NCBI RefSeq assembly: GCF_019320115.1
Contig: NC_089598.1
Span: 88,117,560 to 88,181,559 of the forward strand
DNA: 64,000 bases
Source of the DNA: Miscanthus floridulus
Taxonomy: Eukaryota > Streptophyta > Magnoliopsida > Poales > Poaceae
Reading direction: 5' to 3'
Shown: in pieces, positions 34,550 to 45,877 of the stretch
How positions within the stretch are numbered: position 1 is the stretch's first letter
How the letters are laid out: the number at the start of each line of letters is the position of its first letter
Translations under genes and position numbers: made by a program
The notes under the pieces: model-generated
What the model was told of the DNA's origin: nothing
The model's database searches: none
The model's input: the letters and a program-made list of their open reading frames with translations, nothing else

Positions 34550-35511
34550 GTGGCTGAGTGAGAGGAATCAAGGGTTCTACTTCTGACATTTCCAAGGCTG
34601 GAGGTGCTGGCGGTACTACAACACTGATTCTCCTTCTTTCCGGTGGGTGGATAAGGATTCTCTCCATGATCAAGGAATCCTGCCTTTCAGCAGCCAACGT
34701 CCTCCGCTTGGCTCTAGTGACAAGGTAGACCTCTCCCAGCTAGTGGGCATGCTGATCCTTAGCCTCCTTTAGGGCTTCCAACATGGCAGTCTCCTGGCTC
34801 TCTACAGCTACCGCACTGGCATGTGCTTCGGCGAGCTACACCTAGAGCATCCTAGAGAAGATCTCGGCTTCCTCAGCACGTCGGAGGCACTTCCTCAGCT
34901 TCGAGGCTTGCCGATCATACTGCTTATCTAGAGCAAGTAGGTACATGGTCAAGTGCACCATGGTAGGACTATCCTCTTGCGCATCCTGCCCTTGCAAAGC
35001 CTCCATGCGAGCCCTCCATGCCCATCGATTCTTGTCCAAAGATGGAAAGAACCTCATAGGGGTACGGGCAATGGGCTCTTCACTATCAGAGTTACCGCAA
35101 GGCTTTGCGGGCCACAACCTGGTAGGTGTTGATGAAGCAAAACCCAGTTACGATCACATTCTAGGCTTCAGTGAGGTCGGAGAACTCTTCACTCTTCCCA
35201 ATGTAGACTGTAACCTCACACTGCTCAGTGCCATGCTTCTCATTCTCATGGCCCTCATACTCGAGACGATCTTTGACTCTAAACTTTTGTAGGGTGGCAT
35301 GTAGGATTCTAGGTAAACCCTCAATATTCATGCAGTAACTACTAACCCAGGCTCCTGCCATTCCTGGCGATGGGTGGTGAGAAAGAACTGAGCGAAAAGC
35401 TTGCTCAAACAAAAAGCTAGACGAGCTAAAGTGCGCTGAGTGGTGATACCACTGGTTAAGCCAGGCTCTTCTTAAAAAGGCAGAGCATTCGGTGGTCCTG
35501 GTGCGGTCCAC
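34550..35511 (-). pseudogene. Decayed gag-like / coiled-coil ORF of a non-autonomous retroelement
   Basis: The minus-strand frame 35511-35161 contains KFRVKDRLEYEGHENEKHG and EVTVYIGKSEE. After a frameshift, 35117-34842 reads IARTPMRFFPSLDK, WRARMEALQGQDAQED and LTMYLLALDKQYD, followed by a Lys/Arg/Glu-rich coiled-coil stretch. In-frame stops precede LAEAHASAVAVESQETAML and a proline-rich tail to about 34550. I know this combination only as a repeated uncharacterised ORF in grass retroelements. Function is unknown; a structural, Gag-like role is inference. It is the only coding relic between the two LTRs. Confidence 0.6.
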
Positions 35512-36128
35512 CAGGGTTCCTACGCGGGGTCACTACGAATGAATTGACCAAACCCTTCGCATGTTCGAGGCGAGCGACGTCCGAGGCCATTACTGACTAG
35601 TACGACTGCAGGGCAAGTGTGCGATAAGAGCGCAGAAAAGAGTATGGGGAGACATGGGTCACGACCAGTGTGAACCATAGATGAACGCGGAGCATGAAGT
35701 CACAATGCAGAAATAACTCCAGAACAGGAATGAGTCAGTCGTGCACAATACGACACGCGTGACACCTATGGAAAGCGTATCTGTAAGCAATACGACCACT
35801 ACAATGCACAAATATGATATGCACGAATGCATGTCCTATACGTCCTTCCACCGTTGCCAACATATAGGGCAACCGTTCCCAGATTTTTGGCACATTGTTC
35901 TCTCCCTATAGCTAGTCGATACTATCAGACTATGTTTGGGGTCAGTGTACCTATAGAAAAATTGATTAAGTCTACCTAAGTCAGCAGAGTGCCATCTATG
36001 CTAGATACATAACCATAGTAATAGGGCCACTTATATAACTTCGCATAAAGACATCCTATTCTTTGAAAAGAATTTATTGTTAAATTTTATTTAGAAAGAG
36101 GTTCTGAAGCTTTATTTCCTCATTTATG

Positions 36129-36140
36129 CTCTGATACCAC
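36129..36140 (-). other. Primer-binding site of the Tekay-like element
   Basis: TGGTATCAGAGC on the minus strand lies two bases inside the end of the 5' LTR and matches the initiator tRNA-Met complement. Confidence 0.9.
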
Positions 36141-36141
36141 C

Positions 36142-39100
36142 TATGGCAGAACCACCTAATCTAATGCCTCCTAGGAGTACTTGTCTTCCATTAGACACTA
36201 AGTATTCAAGGGAGGACACCAAATTATATAGTTCCGTCGGGCACACCCCGAGGGAGAACCCAAAAATCCACATTTTTTTATCAGGATCACAAATGAGAGA
36301 ATAAAGCTTACATCATTCTTAACCATTTCTTACATCACTTTTATTGCAACATCAGAGTATAATATTTACTGTTGATAATAGCAGAATATGATCATGTTAT
36401 CAGAGTTATGAACAATTTAATTTAACAGCGGAATATAAATATGTGATCAGAATTACAGCGGAAATAAATATCTATTCATGACATGATGAAGCATCGATAT
36501 ATAAAATATGACAACAAATTATAAAACTTTCATTTATAAAAACATTTAGTGAGAGTTATAAATAAACACTATGATCGCAGCGTAAAGGAAATCTTCTCTG
36601 AGCTTACCAGGAGGAATCCACACACAAGGGTCAGCTGTAGCATCCACCTGTCACCTGCAATAGGGGGAAATAAAATCCTGAGTACTCAATTGTACTCAGC
36701 AAGACTTACCCGACAGGAGGAAAGAAAAAGACTCTAAGGATATGCAAGGCTATCTGGCTGGTGGGTTTGTTGCATCTGTAGGAGCATTACTAACAGTGTG
36801 TCCTTATATTCGATTTTTATTAGCAGTGCATTAGTTCATTAACTAACCATTCTATGTAAGCACATGTGCTACATTCAAGCAGGTGGTAAGCAATCAGATT
36901 TCCTTTTACCATCTTTCATCTTCTAGTTCTTACTACGATGCTAGAGTTTAGACAAGCCGTACCGGATCGCTCGGTGATTCATGAATCAATGCCCCTAGCT
37001 GGGTATCCCGAAAACACACGCCCTGCTTGTACCCTAGGCACAAACAGGACCAATGCACTACCCTCCTGTCATGGGGTCTAGGTCCCTGTCCAAACTGAGA
37101 ATCCAAGCCCTCGCCCCTGAGTCCCAGACTTAGTGCGGTGCAAGGACCTCCACCCAAAAATCACCCTGACAGTCGATCCAGAAAGAGCCAAAACCCATGA
37201 AAAGAGAGTAACAAGTCTTCCCTGCGCCCATACCCAAGTTTATGCTTGGGATAATAAGTCTGTGACATGCCTAGAACCCAATGCAATGGCCGGTCCTTAA
37301 CCGACACAAACAGGGAAAACAGTGTAACCAAGCTATACCCCGTTGGCCGTGGAACACAACCTCTTACACCCACCAATACCCAAACCATATCCCTGCCCGG
37401 TCACCATTTTTCCTTTCCACCATTTATATTTTCCAAGTGATAATAATACAGTAATATATTTCCTATCTCTCGCGAGTCACACGTAATCACTCGACTTCTA
37501 CCGGAGTCCTATAGCATAGCAATCTACACGATCCTGTCATACTAGTAAGACTCATAGGATAAAGACATATATGCAAGTGGGTTTCATTCAATTTCTTAAA
37601 ACTTAATGCACAATTATAATTTAAAGTGCCGAAAAGTAGGGGGTTATGCACCGGGGCTTGCCTGGGTAAAATATAACCAAAAGTTAGCATTCCATCTTGG
37701 CGACACGATCTCCAAAAGTACCATTTCACCAGCATCTCCTGATGACTCCATGATCCATCGTCGTCCCTATTATGGTGTGCAATGCGATGCAGAGGTGATG
37801 CAACAGTTAATTAACCAGGCAACAACAACTCTTAAAACAGAGTACATACTATGAACTAAAAAGCTAGCTCTAATGACTAACGTACTAATCTACATATCAA
37901 CATCATCGAGAAAGATGTCATTTCCCAACAAGTATTTTAGTCAAGAAACCCCAAGGCATTTCTTTATCTATTTCATTGATTTAATATATATCCAAACTAG
38001 GGTTGAATAGTTAATCTAGCAAACTAATTATTATTGTGCTATAAAAATTATAGTGAGCAACTAACAATATTAGTAATTTACTGTAAAATTTTTAGAGTCA
38101 ATACTATCACCGATTTATCACGAAAATTCCTACAAGTTCACATTTTAACACTATTAAACACGTTAAAATAATTAGAGCAACCCTAGAAACATTTTCAAAC
38201 TAAATGAACCAATTACGCTAATAGTTAGTTCATGATTTTACAAGCCTAACAAAATTGGTTTCTCCATTTTTGGACACCTACACAATTTTATATTGATTTT
38301 ACAAGTTTGCTTCAGCATTAAATTAGAAAATACCTCAAAAATGAAAAAGGGCCGGCGACAACTAAACTGGCCCATCAGCCCAAGCAGACGGGCGCGCGGT
38401 GGACCAGGCAGTAGGCAGGCCCAGACGGGGATGAGCCCGCGCCCCCCGCCACAGGCCATAGCCCACGACGCGGTGAGCGCGACCCATCACGACGTGAACA
38501 GCCTAGGCACGGCGACAACCGACCGACCCAGCAAGCCGGCCCACGCGGCCAGTCAAGGTGGCATACAATTGTGAAGAGGCCCATAGGTTTCCCCGAAATT
38601 AACTAAGCCCCTATTAGCAAATCTATGAGTCTAGCATTTATGCAAAATGCACACAGTAAAAATCTCAATTTGCGTTCAAGTCCTTTTCTACCTTGAAACA
38701 GAGCACCAAGCAGGGGAAGTACTCCGCCAGCCGATGGACGGCTCGCTGGTGGTGGTGCAGTCGTAGGGCGGCGCGAAGAGGTGCATGGACCATGGCCGGA
38801 CCCGGGCCTAGCCACGGCGCGGACCGAGGCGGGACACTGCACGATGGCCACGCACGCACACCACGGCAGCGCAACTCGGTGGCTCTGGCCGCACACGTGG
38901 GAGGCGATAATGGCGCTGCGGTGCTAGCATGGTGTCTCCTCAGCATCGGGTGACATGGCGCGCTCGTGCTCTTGGTGGTTGTCGCGCTGGGATTGGTAGC
39001 ATCGAGAGGCGATGGTCCAGCACGGACCGGGTAGGCACGACGGCCACACACAGCCACGGCAGGGAAGGAAGAGGAGGGGGTGCCGATGCTGAGAGCTACG

Positions 39101-40512
39101 GTCTAGTGCGGTCCGTGGGTCATGCGATGGATGGGCAGGAGGCGAGGCCGGCGATGGAGGCTTGGGCGGCAACGAGCCGGCCACGGCAGGGTGCTGCGGG
39201 GCAACACGGGGGGAGGGGGAAACTGTAGGACTGACGTAGCCACGGGGCATGCGCGCTCATGCGGGGAACCGAGCAATGGCGGGCACAACCATGGCATGTG
39301 CTGCGGGGCAGCGGTAGCCGTGAACAGTAGTAGCAGCCAAACAGGAGGGGACATCGGTGCACTCACGAGGGAGGGACCGGCGACGGGTGGGGAGGGAGGT
39401 GTAGAGACGGTGGCCCGGTGACGATGCTCCTAGGGATTGGGTGACTCAGTGACCTAGTGGTGGAGATGCGTACATGACAGCTTGGGAGATGGTCATCGAT
39501 CCCAGGCGAATTTGATGGAGCCTCCATGTTGACCTTGGCGGTAGAGGAAAAAGGGAGGGAGGGAGAGGGAGGACTGACTTGGCCTGACCTTGCCTTGGCA
39601 TGATGTGGCTGAGCAACAATGGCACATGCTGGCGCAGACATGTTGGGTGCACGTCTCTACGGAAGCGGGCAGAGACAAGACAAAGATGGACAACAAAGGC
39701 AGGCAAAGACAAGACCGAGGCAAGCAAGGCAGGCAATAGAGGCAAGAGAAGAGTCATTGATGGTGCCGCAAGGTGAAGCGATGGAATTGGCAGTCGATCG
39801 GTGGCGCTTAGCGGGGATGACAACAACTGAGGCTTGCCCATGCTGTGATGGCATGCTATCGATAGGGTGCTCCCACTGAGCGCTGCTAGTACCATGAGCT
39901 GCTAATGATGCATGCATATTTGCTCTATGCGCTAGTGGCTTTGGCAGCTCGGGTAGATGGAACGATCGGCCGAGAGCGAGCGAGGCGAGGAAGCTGAGGT
40001 GAGCGGCCGAGATTGTTCACTACAGTTGCCGATTCACGAACAGAGCGCCAATGACATGTCCCCAACGCGTTCTATATTATTGTCGCTCTATAAAAATCAC
40101 TTTTCAAATTGACTATTATTTATCGACACAAACTACGAACGGGTTTTCCATTTATGTTCTGTTTCAACTAATTTTGAAACTAACAAACATCATAGCAATA
40201 CTGGAAACAAACATACTAACACACTCACGACGTTCGTACCTTGCTGGTGATATAATTTTTCTACCCACATTATATATCATTTTAGCTCTCAAATATTCAT
40301 TTTCCAAGTCGACTATATATATTTTCAAACATGGCTAAAGCACTAGAGTTTGTTACTCAATATTTTAAATGCAACAAAAATCATACTCCAATTTTTACCT
40401 AAATACTATATACCAGTCATATCGTATTTTTGTTTATAAAATTCCTTCTTCATGCTTAATCAAATAAATAAGCCATTCACCCTTTTATTTGCTATCAGAT
40501 ATTTTTAAGCAC
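36142..40512 (-). repeat. 5' LTR of the Tekay-like element, outer end truncated
   Basis: It matches the 3' LTR from its inner end to position 40512, where similarity stops at 'aagcactagtcca' (equivalent to 32460 in the other LTR) and gypsy sequence begins. The segment 36750-37200 is absent from the 3' LTR but present in the related LTR at about 60665-61100, so the 3' LTR suffered a deletion. Confidence 0.85.
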
Positions 40513-41062
40513 TAGTCCACCGAGGAGGAACGAAGAGCCTGCGGAAAAAGCCATCTTGTTCGACAAGGAAACAGCATGCACACCCCTACCTGGCGTGCCA
40601 ACTGTCGACAGAATATCGTCGGCAGTCCACCGAGGGGTATCCCGTGATGGTAGATTGATCGGCAGAGGAGCGTGTAATCAAGAACAAGAAGGCAATAGAG
40701 ACACATGAGTTATACAGGTTCAGGCCGTCAGTACCTTACTCCTGTGGTCTGTTGGTTTGTATTAGCTATCATATGATTTGCCGTGATTTTGTAGGGGGTC
40801 CCTGCCCGCCTTATATAGTCCGGGGGCAAGGTTACAAGATGGTTAGATCTGAGAGATAACCGGAAAGTAATAACAGATTACAAGAAACACGGGATCGTGC
40901 ATATCCTATCAGACTACGTGACATCTTCCGGATATCCTTCCCATGCCTTGCGGGAGGCGCCGAGCAGAATCGTGCCCTGCAAGGCTCCTTCTCGTGGGCT
41001 GGACCACCCCTGGAGGCGTAGCCCATGTGGCCTGCCGTGGGTATCCGGGGTCATACCCCCCA
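40513..41062 (-). mobile_element. Fragment of another Ty3/gypsy element: 5' LTR, PBS-like site, 90 bp of internal region
   Basis: Minus-strand LTR 41062-40603 (460 bp) runs from TGGGGGGTATGACCCC to ATTCTGTCGACA. It is followed by GTTGGCACGCCAGGTAGGGG, a border and primer-site sequence common to several grass gypsy families, then about 90 bp of internal sequence. The junctions with the Tekay-like LTR (40512/40513) and with the SIRE LTR (about 41063-41066) indicate a deletion that removed the rest. Confidence 0.75.
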
Positions 41063-41065
41063 TAG

Positions 41066-42395
41066 TTGCTATCTCTACCGCAAAAGGAGTTATATAAACA
41101 ATGTAAATGCGGAAGCTAAAGAGTAAGGTAGAGATATGCAAACTCCCGTCGATGACTCCGTTATTTTTACCAAGGTATCAAGAAGCGCGTAAGCTTCCCC
41201 CTAGTCCTCGTTGAAGCCCCTCGCAAGGAATCCCTCGCAAGGGCCAAGCTCCTGGTCGAGTAACTCCATGGATAACCCTGGGTCTTCCCCACGCACAAGT
41301 GGGTCTCCGGTGTGCCTTTCGATACGTCTCTCCTAGACTGCTCCCCGCCATCTTCACTATCAAGCTTTCGGCCAAATCGCCGAGGGCCTTGTTCCCTTTG
41401 GTACACGGTGGCGGCCACACCACAAACACGGTTGGTGTGATCTCACAAGACTACAAGCCCCTCTGATGTACAACAATGGTGCGCGCAAGCACCAACTGGT
41501 AAGAGGTATGCAAACCTCACTAAACACTAGGCCTAAACCTAGAGCAAGCGCATAAGCAGTGGTCTAATTAACCTAAGCACTTCGCAAAGAACCTACGCTA
41601 ATCACCTAATGAATCACTAAGCACTATGCAAGTGGAGATCACTAAAATGGCGTATCAACACCCTTGGTATGTTTCCTCAACTCTCCACTCCTCAAATGGC
41701 TAATTGGGGAGTCTATTTATAAGCCCCATGAAGAAAGTAGCCATTGGGGGTGAAACCCAGCTTTCTGCTATTGACCGGACGCTGCTGTCGTCCTGACTAG
41801 ACACATCCAATCGTCCCGACCGTTGAGCACGCGCGTTGATTGGACTCACTGCCGAGTCCGATCAACATCAATCGGACACGTCCGGCCGCATTCGCGCCAC
41901 TCTGGAACCTCTCTGGACTTAATCGGATGCTGCACTTTGTGAGTCTAGTCATCCAGTGCCGCTGTGTCCGGTACTCACTGAGTTTTTGTCATGATGATGA
42001 ACAATAAAGTTTGTGCATCCGGTCACTGCCTCACTCAGCATCTGGTTGCTGCTGCTGATGCCTGCTGTTGCCAAGCAACTAATCGAACGCGTCCGGTCCT
42101 CATAGGGCCACGTCTGGTCACCTCTGTGGAGCTCATTTCTTCATGATCTTGCGTCCGACTTGGTTCCTATCTTCATACCTAGAGTTTGCTTGATATCTTG
42201 GATCCTCTCTTGTGCTTCTAGAGTCTTGCTTAAGGTGTTGATCATCGGATCTTCATGTCGCCTTCGTCCAAGTCATGTTTGCACCCTATTAAACTACAAA
42301 ACAATTACTTACAAATTCATTAGTCCAATTTGGTTGTGTTGGTCATCAAACACCAAAATCCAAAGTAAATGGGCCTAGGGTCCATTTTCCTTACA
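41066..42395 (-). repeat. 3' LTR of the SIRE-like element, truncated
   Basis: It aligns with 46023-47244 plus 49139-49251 of the 5' LTR with many scattered substitutions. The part equivalent to 45878-46020 is missing where the gypsy fragment abuts. Confidence 0.88.
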
Positions 42396-43664
42396 ATCTT
42401 CCCCTTTTTGGTTATAGACAACAACACGACCAAAGCAAGCAAATAATAAAAATTTTGGAATTTAAAAACTATTTGCTTGCTAGGATGCAATGCAAAGGAC
42501 AATGTTATATGATGCTAAAAGATACCACATGTAAACATCTTTGGAAACTTATCTTGCCCTTGCAAATGTCCCCATGTCTCATTATGGATTTAAGCCTCCC
42601 CCTAACTCCATAATCCACTATCCTCCCTTTCTCGGACCATTACCACTTATAAATTATTATGATCGGGCTTGCTTTTGGTCCTACAAATTCTCCCCCTTTA
42701 GAATCAAACATCGAAAAGGAAGACATTAGTAGCACAAGGGAGGGTCAAACTTTGTGATCCTTTGTATGTGGAGTAGAATAGGTCACAAAATTTGACTCTC
42801 ACATTACATAGGCTAAGCTCCCCCTAGATATATGCATACATATGATGGAGAATGTAGTTTATGCATAATTGGCAAATTAATGCTCAAGGGAGTTTAATCT
42901 ATATAATGCATGGAGAAAGCATATAAATACCCAAGTGAAATCAACATGATGATATCGGTTTAGAAATACCACATGTGGAAACCAATTTTATTTATACCAC
43001 TTGCAATAGGTGGTGGATATTTGAAGTATGATGCTTAACTCCGGGGACTCCATTTTCCTTGCAATGAGACTACTACACATATGATAAGCTTGAAAAGGTG
43101 TTAGTCTCAAAGCATCCAACTTGTAGAGTAACCTCCCCCTAAATTTGTGCACACAAGTATGGAATACTTGTAGGAGACATGCACATTGATTTTAGAATAA
43201 AAAATACCACTTGAAAGATGACATCACATGAATGTGAGAATCATTTTTGAAAGTGATATTCGGGAGAAATTATCTACAATTTGGACTTTGGCACATATTA
43301 GATGAACAATTGGAAAACAAGCTATGTGTCGTGCTCCTAAATAATTTAAACCATGTAGGTTTGCTCCAAGGGTTAAGAGTGAAACCGAGCAAGCCTACCA
43401 TAAGATATACCTAGTGTATGCAAGATAAAAGATCAAACATGCAAATGCAAACCTTGGCATGAAAAGGAACTAGATGCTAATTGAAATTACAAGAAACTGA
43501 ATCTAGTTACATAACCTGGGAAGGGGAATTTGGGCCCATAGTATTCACTAACCCACTTGGCAATTACCTTGTCCATAATGATGCACCCCATGAAATGCAC
43601 CCATACTTTGCCAAGTCTCCAAATTCCTCGATGTCCTTCGGACTTCTCACTTCCCTTTTGGGAT
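42396..43664 (-). other. 3' internal non-coding region of the SIRE-like element
   Basis: AT-rich sequence with repeated 'ctccccct' words on the plus strand between the gag end and the PPT. A long untranslated 3' region is usual in this lineage. No coding region seen. Confidence 0.6.
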
Positions 43665-45798
43665 CTAAACCTTCTTGGTGCTCTTCATGTTGGAAATGAT
43701 CTCCTTTGGCACCCAAATGCGTTTGTCCCTATTGTTGGCTTGCTTGTTCACCTTGATGGCCACCACCTTGTCATTTTTCTTCTTCTTTAAGAGATAAGGT
43801 GTGGAGGCCTTTTTGTCCACCTTGTTAGTGTAGGTGTTGGAGAGCTTGCTTGTTTCCTTTTTTGTTTTTCTCTTTCTTCTTAGCTCCTCCCCCATTCTTC
43901 ACCTTGCACTCATAGGACTTGTGGCCTTCCTTGTGGCACACGTAGCAAACCACGGTTTGTCCTTCATCAAGCTTCTTCACTCCCTTAACGGTGTTATCTT
44001 GATGATGTTGGGCTTGCTCCATTTTGCCTTTTACTTGAGTCAAGTCCTTGGTAAGGCGAGCCACTTCTTGCTTGAGTTGCTCATTCTCCATTGTGACTTC
44101 TTGTGTGCATGTATCTACAATAACTTTCTCAACACAAACTTGGTTGCACAAGGGTGAGTCTAAAAATAAATCATTGCAAGAAGTAGAAGCATCCTTTTTA
44201 GGCATGTTAAAGATAGAACTTTTTTTAGGTGCCTTGGTGAGGGTTGTACCGACGGCTTTAAGATTAGCAACTTTATTAGTTAGCTCATCACAATGTTTGC
44301 ACATGGTTTCCATTTTAGCAAGCAAGCTTTTATAAGCATCTTGTGAGCCAGCTAACTTTTCTTTTAATTTTTCATTTTTCTTTACAAGTTGCTCATCATT
44401 GATTGTGCATGCATTTGTTGTTGCATTAGCCTCAAGTTGCTCAATTTTAGTAGATAGTTCAATATTGAGATTAGCAAATGTCTCATATTGTTTAAGCAAG
44501 GTTTTATATGCTTCTTGTGAACTATCTAACTTTTCTTGCAACATTTTTAGCTTCTTTTATTGGCCAGTGCAAGCCTTAGCATATTAAAGATTTGCTTGCA
44601 CAAGTTCATTAAGAGAAGGCATTTCATCATCACTATCACTCTCACTAGAGGATGAGCTTTTGTTACCTCGTGCCATAAGGCACACACGAGAAGAGCTTGA
44701 TGATGAGTATTTGTGGCCTTGCCTCTTGTGATGGTCTTCTTCTTCACTTAAAGAATTACCCCATGACCTTATTGATGTGAGGGCTTTGTCCTTGTATGCC
44801 TTCTTCTTTGTCTTGGGTGTGGGTTTGTTTGGACAAACTTCCACAAAGTGCCCCAACTCATCGCATCCATAGCATCCTTTCTTTCTTTGCTCATTTCTTT
44901 GATTAGTGAAGATGAAACCTTGAATTTGGATGGGCACACCCTTGACATTGAGCCTTTGGATCATCTTTTCCACCATGTTGATAAGTTTGATTGATTCTTC
45001 ATCAAGGTCGGAGGTGGAGGAGGAAGATTGATCATCATCACTTGAATCTACATCATCATCATCATCATCATCTTCTTCTTTTTCATCTTCACTTGAGGAG
45101 CTTGAGCTTGAGCTTGTCTCAACTTGCTTGCCCTTCATATTCTTTTTCTCACTACATGCGAGAGCTTTGCCTTTGCTTGATGATGAGGCTTTTTCTTGAC
45201 CCATCTTTCATGATATTTCAAATGCCACTATCTTGCCAATGACTATGGCCGGGGTCATGGTGCTCAAGTCCTCCATGTTGTGAAGGATGGTGATGATGCT
45301 AGCATATTTCTTTTGTGGTAGCATGGAGATGATCTTCCTCACGATGTCTACATCATCTAGCTTCATTAATCCTATTGAATGAAGCTTATTGATAATTAGA
45401 TTCAAACGAGAATACATATCACGAACAAGCTCATCATCATTCATTTTAAAGGAATCATAATTTTGTTTAGCTAGATAATGTTTTTGCTCACGGACATTAG
45501 TTGTGCTGTCATGAAGCTCTTGGAGTTTTAACCAAATTTCATGTGTCGTATTTAAAGTGAACACTTGGTTAAACACATCCATGCTAAAAGATACAAACAA
45601 GCAATTTTTAGCTCTAGCATTGAAATGAATTTCTTTTTCTTCACTCTTTGTGGGTTTATCAGGATTCTTAATGGGTTTCATCCCGTCATGAGTGACTCTC
45701 CAAACACCCAAATCTACCGCCTCAAGGTGACAAGACATTCTAGCTTTATAGTAGGGGAAGTTAGTGCCGTCAAAGTGCGGAGGCCTAGAGGTATCCAT
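43665..45798 (-). pseudogene. SIRE-type Gag, broken by stops and a frameshift
   Basis: Gag forms the virus-like particle of copia elements. The start is the ATG at 45798 (MDTSRPPHFDGTNFPYYK). The N-terminal UBN2-type domain (IWLKLQELHDS, YSRLNLIINKL, ISMLPQKKYASI) ends in a TGA at 45208. The same frame resumes with a serine/aspartate-rich run encoded by ATC/GAT repeats and a first knuckle CYGCDELGHFVEVCP. A TAA at 44584 and another stop just before 44544 interrupt it. A coiled-coil region and a second knuckle CYVCHKEGHKSYEC follow to 43825. The C-terminus (WVPKEIISNMKSTKKV) lies in another frame to 43665. Two CCHC knuckles bracket the acidic/coiled-coil part. No pol follows. Confidence 0.88.
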
Positions 45799-45862
45799 CC
45801 AAACCACTCTAAATAGCATCAGCTCAACGGCGGTGAAGCCACAGGTCCAAATTAAGCCAACC

Positions 45863-45875
45863 GGCTCTGATACCA
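45863..45875 (-). other. Primer-binding site of the SIRE-like element
   Basis: TGGTATCAGAGCC on the minus strand, two bases inside the 5' LTR end ...CCTTACA, complementary to initiator tRNA-Met. Confidence 0.9.
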
Positions 45876-45877
45876 CT

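Larger units (their letters stand above)
24981..40512 (-). mobile_element. Non-autonomous Ty3/gypsy (Tekay/Del-like) LTR retrotransposon, 5' LTR truncated
   Basis: Read on the minus strand: 5' LTR 36142-40512 (its outer ~180 bp missing), PBS TGGTATCAGAGC at 36129-36140, internal region 32644-36141 of only 3.5 kb, PPT at about 32644-32661, 3' LTR 24981-32643. The LTR runs from TGTAACACC to TGCCACA (TGCCATA in the 5' copy). The internal region has no protease, RT, RNase H or integrase and only a decayed gag-like ORF. The lineage call rests on LTR length above 4 kb and the TGTAACACC start. The expected duplication partner of CACAT (24976-24980) is lost with the truncated end. Confidence 0.85.

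Noticed and set aside
44991..45242. Histidine-rich plus-strand protein
   Set aside because: Antisense reading of the ATC/GAT repeat that encodes the Asp/Ser run of the SIRE Gag.
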